A DNA stretch of 64,000 nucleotides from CAVTSA01 sp963737225 (GTDB lineage Bacteria > Chloroflexota > Dormibacteria > Dormibacterales > Dormibacteraceae), in the NCBI GenBank assembly GCA_963737225.1, contig CAVTSA010000004.1:620001-684000 (forward strand), given 5' to 3'. The position numbers and the translations under genes were made by a program. Of the stretch, positions 40,610 to 48,423 are shown piece by piece (position 1 is the stretch's first letter; the number at the start of each line of letters is the position of its first letter). The notes beneath the pieces were generated by a model, which saw nothing but the letters and a program-made list of their open reading frames with translations, was not told the DNA's origin and ran no database searches.

Positions 40610-41097
40610 CGCAGCTTCTCCTTCAGCCGTCTGGCCACCGGTTCCGGAACGAAGGCAGAGATGTCCCGGCCGTACCTGGCGACCTCCTTCAAAATACTGG
40701 ACGAGAGATAGGCGCGCGACGCCTGCGCGGGGAGGAACACCGTCTGCAGGGCGGCCGCCATCTCACGGTTCATCATCGCCTGCTGGAGCTCGTTTTCGAG
40801 GTCGCTGGTGGTGCGAAGGCCACGGACCAGCACCGTCGCCCCCTCCCGCAGCGCGCAGTCGACGGTGAGCCCGGCGTAGTGCACGACGCGCACCCCGGCC
40901 TGTTCCGCCAGGGACTCCCGCACCATCTCGGCCCGTTCCTCCGGCGTGAAGAGCGGATCCTTCCCGGGGTTGTCGGAGACGCCGATGACCACCTGGTCGA
41001 ACAGCTCCACAGCCCGTTCGATAACGTCGACGTGGCCGAGGGTGAGCGGGTCGAACGTGCCCGGGTACAGCGCGCGCCGCGGGCCGGAGCAACCCAC
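40606..41097 (-). CDS. coaD: Phosphopantetheine adenylyltransferase
   Basis: Penultimate enzyme of coenzyme A synthesis (4'-phosphopantetheine + ATP to dephospho-CoA). 163 aa, with the nucleotidyltransferase motif YPGTFDPLTLGH at 11-22, LVRGLRTTSDLENELQQA, and the C-terminal YLSSSILKEVA. It starts 1 bp after the RsmD-containing gene and overlaps the SepIVA-like gene by 4 bp. Confidence 0.95.
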   Translation of the reverse strand: MGCSGPRRALYPGTFDPLTLGHVDVIERAVELFDQVVIGVSDNPGKDPLFTPEERAEMVRESLAEQAGVRVVHYAGLTVDCALREGATVLVRGLRTTSDLENELQQAMMNREMAAALQTVFLPAQASRAYLSSSILKEVARYGRDISAFVPEPVARRLKEKLR

Positions 41098-42393
41098 TTA
41101 CCGGGGTCCTCGTGGAATCGAGCCGGCGGGATCCCGCGGGGCGGTCTCGGCCTCCTCGGCCGCCTGCAGGATCGTGACGCGGGTGTCGCCGTAGCGCCGC
41201 TCCCGCTCGGGCCGCAGACGGAGCAGGCCCGGCAGCTCGTCCCGCGCCCCATGCTCCACCACCACCACCCCCTCGGCCGGCGTCGCGTGGTCGAGAAACT
41301 GGAGCAGGCGCGCCAAGACCGGGTCATTGTAGGGCGGGTCGCAGAAGATCAGATCGCAGCTCCCGATGAGGTCAGGATGCCGCTCGCAGAAACGGACGGC
41401 GTCGTCCCGGTGCACCTGGCCCCGCTCGCCGTAGCCCAGGGTCTCCAGGTTGCGACGGATCGACGCCACCGAGCGGGGGCCGCTGTCGACGAACGTCGCG
41501 CGCTCCGCTCCCCGGGACAGCGCTTCGATGCCAAGCGCACCGCTCCCCGCGCAGAGATCGAGGACGCCGGCTCCGACCGGCACCTCCCCGAGCATGTTGA
41601 AGATGGCCAGCTTGACGCGACCCTCGCTGGGCCGGATGTCCGGTGGTGCGATCAGGCGGCGCCCCCCAACCTCGCCACCGTGCACCCGAAGGCTCGCGCT
41701 CAGGACTTGTCCTGGGCTGCGGGTGCGGTGTTTGCCGGTGCCGTCTTTGCGGCTGCCGGGAGGGAGTGCCGGTGCCGGGTTCGGGGGCGCCGGGATCAGG
41801 TCAGGGTCGGACGACGGGTTGAACCGCTCCTCCAGGAACTTCCCGTTGGCGAGCAGCTGGTCGGCGTTCTTGCGCTTCAGCTCGGCCGCCACCTCGTCGA
41901 GCTTGCGCTCCATCAGGTTGAGCTGGCTCCAGAGCTCCTCCCAGGCCGTCCTCCCGCCCGGCTCCACGGGCTGATTGTGCGAGGTGGGCGGCAGACGGAG
42001 GTAGGCGTCCAGCGTCTGAGGCAGATAGTCGGAAGCCGTGTGCTCCACCAGGTAGAGGTCCTCGGAACCGACCGGAAACTCCGCCGAGAACTGCAGGATC
42101 GCATCCGCCTTACGCCGGATCTGCCCGATCTTCATCTGGACCGAGGGCGGGAGACGGTTGACCCCCTGCCGAGTCACCTCGGGGGCCGCGGGTTTCGGCT
42201 TCGGCAGCGGCGCCGGCTTCGGCTGCGGGCGCGGGGCCGGAATGGTCTGCATCGCCGGAGGCGGCAGCCGCCGCTGCCGCCGGCCGCCACCGATCCAGCG
42301 CAGTCCGGTCAGCGTGCCGAGTCCGATCAGTGCCCACTCCCAGCCTGCGAGTGTCACCGTTCCGATCGAGTGCGCTACCCAGAGCCATTCCAT
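41098..42393 (-). CDS. rsmD: TelA-partner-like N-domain in frame with RsmD 16S rRNA methyltransferase
   Basis: One uninterrupted frame of 431 codons joins two unrelated parts. Residues 1-205 have an N-terminal hydrophobic segment, a Pro, Lys and Arg linker and the helical pattern RRKADAILQF...ASDYLPQTLDAYL...LLANGKFLEERF seen in proteins encoded beside TelA. Residues about 240-420 are RsmD, which methylates G966 of 16S rRNA: GGRRLIAPPDIRPSEG, LDLCAGSGALGIEALSRGA, IFCDPPYND. In another frame the linker reads as an Ala and Pro tail ending in TGA at 41702-41700, 14 nt before a GTG (41685) suited to RsmD alone, so a one-base indel may have merged two genes. Confidence 0.82.
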   Translation of the reverse strand: MEWLWVAHSIGTVTLAGWEWALIGLGTLTGLRWIGGGRRQRRLPPPAMQTIPAPRPQPKPAPLPKPKPAAPEVTRQGVNRLPPSVQMKIGQIRRKADAILQFSAEFPVGSEDLYLVEHTASDYLPQTLDAYLRLPPTSHNQPVEPGGRTAWEELWSQLNLMERKLDEVAAELKRKNADQLLANGKFLEERFNPSSDPDLIPAPPNPAPALPPGSRKDGTGKHRTRSPGQVLSASLRVHGGEVGGRRLIAPPDIRPSEGRVKLAIFNMLGEVPVGAGVLDLCAGSGALGIEALSRGAERATFVDSGPRSVASIRRNLETLGYGERGQVHRDDAVRFCERHPDLIGSCDLIFCDPPYNDPVLARLLQFLDHATPAEGVVVVEHGARDELPGLLRLRPERERRYGDTRVTILQAAEEAETAPRDPAGSIPRGPR

Positions 42394-42403
42394 CCGGTCG
42401 TCC

Positions 42404-43627
42404 TCAGTTCAGGCGACGCAACCCACCGGGGAGTTGGAGCTCGGCGGACTGCTGTCCGGCATCCGCCGACCGTGCGCGCTCGATGTACGCCTGGGTTCGC
42501 GCCACCTCGGTGCTCAGGAGGTCCACCGTCTGCCGCATGTTGTCCAGCGCCTGGTTGCGGAAGCTGTCGATCGAATCCATCGTCGCGTAGATGTTGTTGA
42601 ACGCGGTCTGGAGCTTGTCCACCGCCACCGTCGCCGACGCGGCCTGCGTCTGGATGTCGGCCGACTGCGTGCGCAGCATCTGGGAGGTGGCTGCGATCAG
42701 GTCGCCGGTCGTCGAGTTGAGCGCCGTGATCTGATCCAGGACCAGCTTCTGCGTGTTGAGCGCCGAGGCGGTGATGACCGCGGTGCGCAGCGCCGAGACG
42801 GTGGTCGTGGTGGCGCGTTCGACGCCTTTGATGAGCTCGACGTTGTTCTTCCGGATCAAATCCAGCGCCAGGTAGCCCTGGACGCTCACGGCAAGCTGGG
42901 TGAGCAGGTCCTGTCGCTTTTGGCGGACGTAGAACAGGACGTCCTCCTTCAGCGAGCGCGCCTCGTCGGGGTCGGTCGTCTCGACCTGCTCGACCTTGGC
43001 CGTCAGCGCGTTGTCGAGGCGCTCGGCCATGTAGGCGTACTGCTCCAGGCGCTCCTTCATCTGCCAGAGGTGGACCTTCTCCTGCTCGATCGAGGCGTTG
43101 TCGCGGATCAGCTCGTCCTTGCCCCGATAGAGCCCCTGGATGATGGCGTTCAAGTTCGCCTGGGATGACTGGTACTTGTGAAAGTAGTCGCGCGCACGGG
43201 TCCCCAGGGCCGAGCGTCCGAAGAATCCGCGCCGTCCGCTCAGGTTCTTCTGCGGGTCCAGGTCCTCGACCTGGCGGCGGAGCTGGATCAGTGCTTGCCC
43301 GACCTGGCTGTTGTCCCCCTTGGTGAGGGATGCGGCGGGTCGCTCCAGGAAGCGGTTGGAGACCTCGGAGGAACGGCGGATCTCCTGGTTCCCCATCTGG
43401 CTCACCGATGAGACCTTGCGCTGGAACTCGGGTGAGTGGGTATCCATCCCGGCCAGCGAATCGACGAACCCGCCGACCGCCTGATCGATCTGGCGCGCCT
43501 GGTCCGGGTCAACCTTGATGGTCGTGGCCGCCTGCTCGGGGGTGACGGCCTGGACGGCGTTCGGTGGCTCGAGTACGAGTTCCTGGGATCCGCCGGTGCC
43601 TTGGTTTTGGGTGCCGGTATCGGTCAT
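42404..43627 (-). CDS. TelA family toxic-anion-resistance-like protein
   Basis: Long helical protein (407 aa) of the TelA/KlaA family, linked to tellurite, colicin and envelope-stress tolerance in ter-type systems. Family stretches are LSGRRGFFGRSALGTRARDYFHKY, RDNASIEQEKVHLW, the heptad-rich middle, and LVLDQITALNSTTGDLI. ATG 43627 has AAGAGG 6 nt upstream; longer starts exist. It is 10 bp before the gene encoding its usual partner domain. TerC/TerD-type genes are not in the window. Confidence 0.88.
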   Translation of the reverse strand: MTDTGTQNQGTGGSQELVLEPPNAVQAVTPEQAATTIKVDPDQARQIDQAVGGFVDSLAGMDTHSPEFQRKVSSVSQMGNQEIRRSSEVSNRFLERPAASLTKGDNSQVGQALIQLRRQVEDLDPQKNLSGRRGFFGRSALGTRARDYFHKYQSSQANLNAIIQGLYRGKDELIRDNASIEQEKVHLWQMKERLEQYAYMAERLDNALTAKVEQVETTDPDEARSLKEDVLFYVRQKRQDLLTQLAVSVQGYLALDLIRKNNVELIKGVERATTTTVSALRTAVITASALNTQKLVLDQITALNSTTGDLIAATSQMLRTQSADIQTQAASATVAVDKLQTAFNNIYATMDSIDSFRNQALDNMRQTVDLLSTEVARTQAYIERARSADAGQQSAELQLPGGLRRLN

Positions 43628-43681
43628 GTCCATCCTCTTAGTGCCTATCCGTGGATGCACAGATCCCTACCTCTTCGGGGC

Positions 43682-43714
43682 CTCCACGAAACGGACTTGC
43701 GGCATTTCGTGGAG
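43682..43714 (-). promoter_or_regulatory. Perfect 10-bp inverted repeat upstream of telA
   Basis: CTCCACGAAA and TTTCGTGGAG are separated by 13 nt, 55 bp before the telA start. A second dyad, TGGTCC-TTG-GGACCA, lies at 43757-43771. They are candidates for operator sites or leader hairpins. Confidence 0.5.
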
Positions 43715-43826
43715 TCGAGGGACGGCGCCCGCGAATCTGCGGCCCAGCCTACCAGTTGGTCCTTGGGACCACCTCCTACAAATGTCATCTACCGCGAACC
43801 CGGTCCGGAGAGGGCCGGCGGCCCGA

Positions 43827-44051
43827 TCAAGCGGTCCGGCGCGGCGTGATGGTCGTGGTCCTGCCGTCCTGGGCCGCGTCCGCCGCGCGGCGCGAGGCGG
43901 AGAGTGCGGCACCGCCGGCTCGGCGAACCATCGGGGCGGCGATCGCGATCGCCTGGCCGGCCTGGCGGCGTCGTGCCGCGCCGGACCGCGGGTCGAGCAG
44001 CCAGACCGCGGCCCCGCCGACCACGACTCCGAGCAGGAAGCGCTTGATCAT
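43827..44051 (-). CDS. Small single-helix membrane protein
   Basis: 74 aa: one N-terminal hydrophobic helix (FLLGVVVGGAAVWLLDP) followed by a basic Arg and Ala-rich tail. The pattern of a glycine-rich helix ending in LDPxxG with Arg runs is common in small envelope proteins of unknown function. The ATG overlaps the stop of the aminotransferase-type gene by 4 bp, so it is translated with it. Confidence 0.7.
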   Translation of the reverse strand: MIKRFLLGVVVGGAAVWLLDPRSGAARRRQAGQAIAIAAPMVRRAGGAALSASRRAADAAQDGRTTTITPRRTA

Positions 44052-45217
44052 CGCGAGCGCACCGCCTTCGCCATTCGATCCACGATCTCCTCCAGAACTC
44101 GACGCGAGGTGGCCAGGTTGAGACGAACACCGCCCTTGGCCGCCTTTCCGAACATGTCGCCGTCGTTGACGGCCACTCTCGCGTGCTCCAGGAAGAACCT
44201 GGACGGCGACTCGAGCTCCAGCCGGTTGCAGTCGAGCCAGGTCAGGTAGGTGCCCTCGGGGGGAAGATATGCGATCTCGGGAAGCTCCCGAGCCAGCAGC
44301 TCACCGAAGAGGGCCCGGTTGCGGTCCAGATAGGCCACCGTCTCCTCCAGCCAGGCATCCCCGTGGCGGAAGGCAGCCACGTTCGCGATCATCCCCAGCG
44401 TGCTGGCGCCGTGCGCCTCCATCGGGTTCAGCGTCCCCCAGGCCTGCACGTCGGCCTCGGTGTGCAGCGCCGCCTGGGCGCATTTGAGCCCGGGAACGTT
44501 CCAACCCTTCGACGCCGACATCAGTGAGATCGTGTGCCCGGCGGCGATCTCCGAGGTGGCGGCGTAGGGCAGCCACGTGTTCCCCGGGTAGGTGAGCGGC
44601 GCGTGCACCTCGTCGGCGATCACCCGACCCTGATGGCGATCCACGATCTCGGTGATGGCGGCCATCTCCTCCCGGGTGAAGACGCGGCCCAGGGGATTGT
44701 GCGGATTGCAGAGGATGATGGTCCCGGCGCCCGCGGCGAACGCGTGCTCGATCGCCTCCAGGTCCAGCTCCCACCGCGTCTCCGTGCGCAGGCAGGGGAC
44801 CTCCACCACCTCCAGGTCCACGGCCTGCGAGACGATGAAGAAGGGAGGGTAGCTCGGGGTCGGGATGACGACGGCCGCGCCGGCGCGGTTGAAGAGGCGG
44901 AGCCCCAGCTCGATCCCTTTCAGGATGTCGGGCAGCGTATGGATCCGCTCGGGGAGAACCTCGAAACCGGCGGTGCGCCGGTACCACTCGCTCAGCGCCT
45001 GCTGCACGTCGGTCTGCATGGCGGGCGAGGGGTAGCCGTACAGCTCCCGTTCGGCCGCGGTCAGGATCGCGCGCTGGATCTCCGGCGACGTCCGGTAGTC
45101 CATCTCGGCGACCGGCGCGCACAGGACATCCTCGGGGTACGCGCTCCACTTCGCCGAGCCGCGCGCACGAACCTCGGCCAGGTCCCGCTCGTAGATCTCC
45201 TCGACCGTGCTTGCCAT
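44048..45217 (-). CDS. PatB/MalY-type PLP-dependent C-S lyase or aminotransferase
   Basis: Fold-type I PLP enzyme (389 aa) of the MalY/PatB group, which cleave cystathionine or cysteine conjugates. Landmarks: VAEMDYRTSPEIQRAIL, PTPSYPPFF, CNPHNPLGRVF, ADEVHAPLTYPG and the Schiff-base lysine in SASKGWNVPGLKCA. ATG 45217 has a strong AGGAGGG site; the frame upstream is not homologous. It is followed by the small membrane protein and preceded by a ParA gene. Confidence 0.9.
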   Translation of the reverse strand: MASTVEEIYERDLAEVRARGSAKWSAYPEDVLCAPVAEMDYRTSPEIQRAILTAAERELYGYPSPAMQTDVQQALSEWYRRTAGFEVLPERIHTLPDILKGIELGLRLFNRAGAAVVIPTPSYPPFFIVSQAVDLEVVEVPCLRTETRWELDLEAIEHAFAAGAGTIILCNPHNPLGRVFTREEMAAITEIVDRHQGRVIADEVHAPLTYPGNTWLPYAATSEIAAGHTISLMSASKGWNVPGLKCAQAALHTEADVQAWGTLNPMEAHGASTLGMIANVAAFRHGDAWLEETVAYLDRNRALFGELLARELPEIAYLPPEGTYLTWLDCNRLELESPSRFFLEHARVAVNDGDMFGKAAKGGVRLNLATSRRVLEEIVDRMAKAVRSR

Positions 45218-45236
45218 GACTCTCCCTCCTCGTGGC

Positions 45237-45974
45237 TCAGAGTCTGGCCCGGACCTCGGACCAGAGCTGCGCGTAGGCCTCCGCCGCGGTGCTCCGGGGG
45301 GCAAACGCGGCCAGCGGCGCCTGGCGTACCGACATTTGCTCGACGTAGGTCGACTGCGGCACGACCGCCGCCGCCACATCGTCTTGGTGGACCATCCGCT
45401 CCACCGTCTCCCGATGCAGACGGCGGCGCCGATCCACCATCGAGAAGAAGGCGAGCAGCCGTGGGTGCGGTGGGGACGCTTCGGCGACGAACGCGCGAAG
45501 CTGCTCCAGGGTGCGGACCGAGAGGGGACTCGGGATCAGCGGAACGACCAGCAGGTCGGCCGCGTGGAGCACGTTCTCGGAGACCAGGGAGACGCTCGGC
45601 GGGCAGTCGAGGACGACCAGGTCGTAGTCATCGGCCAGCGGGTCGAGCAGGCGCCTCAGCCGCTGCGTGGACTTCTTCGCCGCGTCCAGGGCGAGGTCCA
45701 TCGACCGGTACCGGAAGTCCGCCGGCACGACGTCGAGCCGTTTGAACTCGCTCGCCTGGAGGACGTCGTCGAGCTCCCGCTTGCCCGTGATCAGCGACTT
45801 TCCGCCGCCCTTCACCGCCGGGCGGAGCTTGAACAGGTAGGTAGCCGCGCTCTGCGGATCGAGATCCCACAGCAGCGTCCTCTCACCGGCGCCCGCGGCG
45901 AGGTAGGCCAGGTTCACCGCCGCCGAGGTCTTCCCGACGCCTCCCTTGATGTTGTACGTCGCCAGGACCTTCAC
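45237..45974 (-). CDS. ParA/Soj-like ATPase
   Basis: Deviant Walker A ATPase (245 aa): YNIKGGVGKTSAAVNLA, LLWDLDPQSAATYLF, and VVLDCPPSVSLVSENVL. No parB, parS or replication genes are beside it, so it is an orphan MipZ/ParA-type or a cargo-positioning ATPase rather than a sure chromosome partition protein. GTG 45974, following AGGAGGGG, is preferred over TTG 46004. Confidence 0.85.
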   Translation of the reverse strand: MKVLATYNIKGGVGKTSAAVNLAYLAAGAGERTLLWDLDPQSAATYLFKLRPAVKGGGKSLITGKRELDDVLQASEFKRLDVVPADFRYRSMDLALDAAKKSTQRLRRLLDPLADDYDLVVLDCPPSVSLVSENVLHAADLLVVPLIPSPLSVRTLEQLRAFVAEASPPHPRLLAFFSMVDRRRRLHRETVERMVHQDDVAAAVVPQSTYVEQMSVRQAPLAAFAPRSTAAEAYAQLWSEVRARL

Positions 45975-46051
45975 CGGCCCCTCCTGCTCCTCACCGGACG
46001 GCAAGTGTAGTCGTGGACGAACGGCGGGCAGCAGATGGTTCAGACGTTGGG

Positions 46052-46699
46052 ATGAATATCGAGATCTGGTCGGACGTCGTCTGCCCCTGGTGCTATCTGG
46101 GCAAGCGCCGCCTCGAGCACGCGCTGGACGAATTCGAGAGCAAGGACGAGGTGACGATCACCTGGCGCAGCTTCGAGCTGGACCCGAACGCGCCCCAGGA
46201 GGTCGAGGGCGACCCTCTCGAGCGGCTGATGGCAAAGTACGGGATGACCCGTGAGCAGGCCGAGGAGGGCCAGACCCGCCTGACCCGGCTGGCGGCCGCC
46301 GAAGGGCTGGAGTACCACCTGGATCGGGCGCTGCCGGCGAACACGTTCGACGCCCACCGGCTGACACGCCTCGCCGCCGGGCACGGGCTGGAGTCGGAGG
46401 CGGTGGAGCGCTTGTTCCGGGCCCACTTCACCGAGGGGATCTCGATCGGAGACCCCGGGACGCTGACCGCCCTGCTCACCGAGGTCGGCGTGCCGGAGGC
46501 CGAGATCGTCGAGGTCCTGGGCGGCGATCGGTTCACGGACGAGGTCCGCGAGGAGGAGGCGCTGGCGGCGCAGTTCGGCGCTCAGGGGGTGCCGTTCTTC
46601 GTGCTCGACCGGAGGTACGCGATGAGCGGAGCCCAGCCACGGGAGGTCTTCGCCGCCGCCCTGCGCGAGGCCTGGGAGGCACGAGCCGGCCAGAAATAG
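46052..46699 (+). CDS. DsbA/FrnE family thioredoxin-fold oxidoreductase
   Basis: 215-aa cytoplasmic DsbA-fold protein of the FrnE/2-hydroxychromene isomerase-like group. It starts IEIWSDVVCPWCYLGKRRLE with the CxxC active site, has a helical insert, and ends with the GVPFFVLDRRYAMSGAQP cis-proline segment. FrnE proteins act as disulfide isomerases in oxidative stress. It has no signal peptide. ATG 46052 follows a 77-bp divergent spacer with parA. Confidence 0.88.
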   Translation: MNIEIWSDVVCPWCYLGKRRLEHALDEFESKDEVTITWRSFELDPNAPQEVEGDPLERLMAKYGMTREQAEEGQTRLTRLAAAEGLEYHLDRALPANTFDAHRLTRLAAGHGLESEAVERLFRAHFTEGISIGDPGTLTALLTEVGVPEAEIVEVLGGDRFTDEVREEEALAAQFGAQGVPFFVLDRRYAMSGAQPREVFAAALREAWEARAGQK

Positions 46700-46762
46700 C
46701 CGTTTGCCGGCAAGCGGCCGTTCACGAACCGCTTTTCGCGGCCATTCGCCGGCAAAGGGCCC
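46697..46762. repeat. R3 palindrome pair (TTTGCCGGCAAA family)
   Basis: Cores TTTGCCGGCAAG (46703-46714) and TTCGCCGGCAAA (46745-46756) are centred 42 bp apart and together form a long inverted repeat with 18-bp arms (15 pairs plus one G-T). The pair begins at the FrnE stop and ends before the M20 stop, in a convergent spacer. Confidence 0.85.
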
Positions 46763-46797
46763 GCTCGCAGACGCGGCGTCCCGGGCGAGCAGTTCCG

Positions 46798-48114
46798 TCA
46801 GCCCCGGTAGCGCTCGTACACCGCGCTCAGCGCCCGGGTGCCGAACTCGAGCGCTGAGGCAGGGACGCGTTCGTCGGCCGCGTGGATGGTGTCGATCGGG
46901 AAGTCCCCGCGCAGATCGAGTGGAAGGTAGCCGTAGCCCTGGATCCCGAGCCGTGCGAAGTGGCGAGCGTCGGTGCCGCCGGCCAGCATCGTGGGGACCG
47001 CGACCGAGCCCGCGTCCAATTCCTCCACGATCCGTCCCAGGAGCTCGAAGCACGCGTCGAGCCGGGGCGCCTGCCCGGCGGGGCTGTCCTGCAGGACGGT
47101 CAGCTCCGGCTCCTCCCCCACCACCTGCCGAATCTCGGAGACGACCTCCTCGGTAGAGCTTCGGGGCAGGACCCGAACGTCGAGCACCAGGTCGGCGCGG
47201 GCCGGGATCACGTTGTCCTTGGTGCCGGCGTGCAGGACGGTCACGTTTGCGGTGTTGTGCAGGATGGGGTTCAACGTGATGGCCTGCCTCCCAAGCTCGT
47301 CGATGGCCTCCTCGGCGGTTTCCGGGTCGAGCAGCTGGAGCAGGACCGGCGCGACTGCCGGGTCACCACGCTCGGCGTACGTCCGAATCAGGCGCTCCAC
47401 GATGGGGTCCACGTGCAGCGGCAGGCGCGCCACGTCGAGCGCCGTCAGCACGCGCCCGAGCCGCGCCATGGTGCCTCCGCGGTGAACGCGTGACCCATGC
47501 CCGCCGGGGCCGTGAATGGTCAGACCGATCCTGACCACTCGCTTCTCGGCGGCCATGATCGGGTAGGCCACGACGCCGGCGACCTCCTGGCGGACCCCCC
47601 CTCCCTCGCCGAGACCGTGGCGGACGCCTTCGAAGAGTGCTGGGTGCTCGTCCGCCAGGTACCCGGCGCCGTAGCGGCCCCCCGCCTCTTCGTCCGCCAC
47701 AAAGGCGAGGATCAAGTCGCCCGCCGGCGCGGTCCCCTGGTCCAGTGCCCGCAGCACGGAGGTCGCGATCATAGCCACGCCGCCCTTCATGTCGAGCGCC
47801 CCACGCCCCCAGATCACTCCCTCGTCCTGATCGCCGCCGAAGGGAGGGTGAGCCCACTTTTGACCCACCGTGGAGACCACGTCGACATGACCCTGCAGGA
47901 GGAGAGGAGGCGCCTCGCCACGTCCGGAGACACGGACCACCAGGTTGGGGCGGGCGGGGTCGGCGGCCAGAATCGTCCCTTCCACCCCACGCTCGGCGAA
48001 CAGGCGGCGGAGGTGGTCCAGGCAGGCACCCTCGCTGCCGGGAGGGTTGGTGGTGTCGAAGCGGATCAACTCCCGCAACAGGCTCGCCGGGCTCGGGGTG
48101 GTGCGCGTCTCCAT
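46798..48114 (-). CDS. M20 family metallopeptidase (ArgE/DapE/ACY1-like)
   Basis: Two-zinc amidohydrolase or peptidase, 438 aa. Motifs: LLLQGHVDVVS, WGRGALDMKGGVAM, FVADEEAGGRYGAGYL, a dimerisation-domain insert, and GGTDARHFARLGI near the end. Typical of acetylornithine deacetylase, succinyl-diaminopimelate desuccinylase or carboxypeptidase, and the substrate cannot be told. ATG 48114 is chosen as residues before it are not conserved. R3 palindromes flank the gene on both sides. Confidence 0.9.
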   Translation of the reverse strand: METRTTPSPASLLRELIRFDTTNPPGSEGACLDHLRRLFAERGVEGTILAADPARPNLVVRVSGRGEAPPLLLQGHVDVVSTVGQKWAHPPFGGDQDEGVIWGRGALDMKGGVAMIATSVLRALDQGTAPAGDLILAFVADEEAGGRYGAGYLADEHPALFEGVRHGLGEGGGVRQEVAGVVAYPIMAAEKRVVRIGLTIHGPGGHGSRVHRGGTMARLGRVLTALDVARLPLHVDPIVERLIRTYAERGDPAVAPVLLQLLDPETAEEAIDELGRQAITLNPILHNTANVTVLHAGTKDNVIPARADLVLDVRVLPRSSTEEVVSEIRQVVGEEPELTVLQDSPAGQAPRLDACFELLGRIVEELDAGSVAVPTMLAGGTDARHFARLGIQGYGYLPLDLRGDFPIDTIHAADERVPASALEFGTRALSAVYERYRG

Positions 48115-48423
48115 GCCCGCGAGTGTGCACACGCCCCCCCGCCCTTTGCCGGCAAACGACCCTTTCGCACGCGGCAACCCGGGTCTCGCCGGGCCGTCTC
48201 GCACCCAGCGGGCGCGTCAGCCTTGGGCGCCAGCCCAAAGCAAGCCCCTCGCCGACCTCGCGAGAGCACCCGGGACCGCCGGCCGGCAGGGTTCCGCGGC
48301 GAGTGCCGCGGGGGGTCCAGGGGGCGCGAGCCGCCCCGAGTAAGACAGATGCGCGCCCCCCCACCGGCACGCACGGCCCCTAACGCCGGTGCGCGAAGCC
48401 CTCGCGCCAGCGTGAACACCCCG
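48115..48423. other. recG-M20 spacer with R3 single copy and hairpins
   Basis: 309 bp without a gene. It contains a 10-bp palindrome GTGTGCACAC (48123-48132) near the M20 start, a perfect R3 core TTTGCCGGCAAA at 48145-48156, a CCGCGGC/GCCGCGG hairpin at 48294-48311 and a CACCGGC/GCCGGTG hairpin at 48362-48391. The last lies downstream of recG and may help termination, though no T-tract follows. Confidence 0.6.

Noticed and set aside
45237..45974. Chromosomal parA of a parAB-parS partition locus
   Set aside because: No parB, parS-like sites, gidB or rnpA-rpmH neighbourhood; kept only as an orphan ParA-like ATPase.
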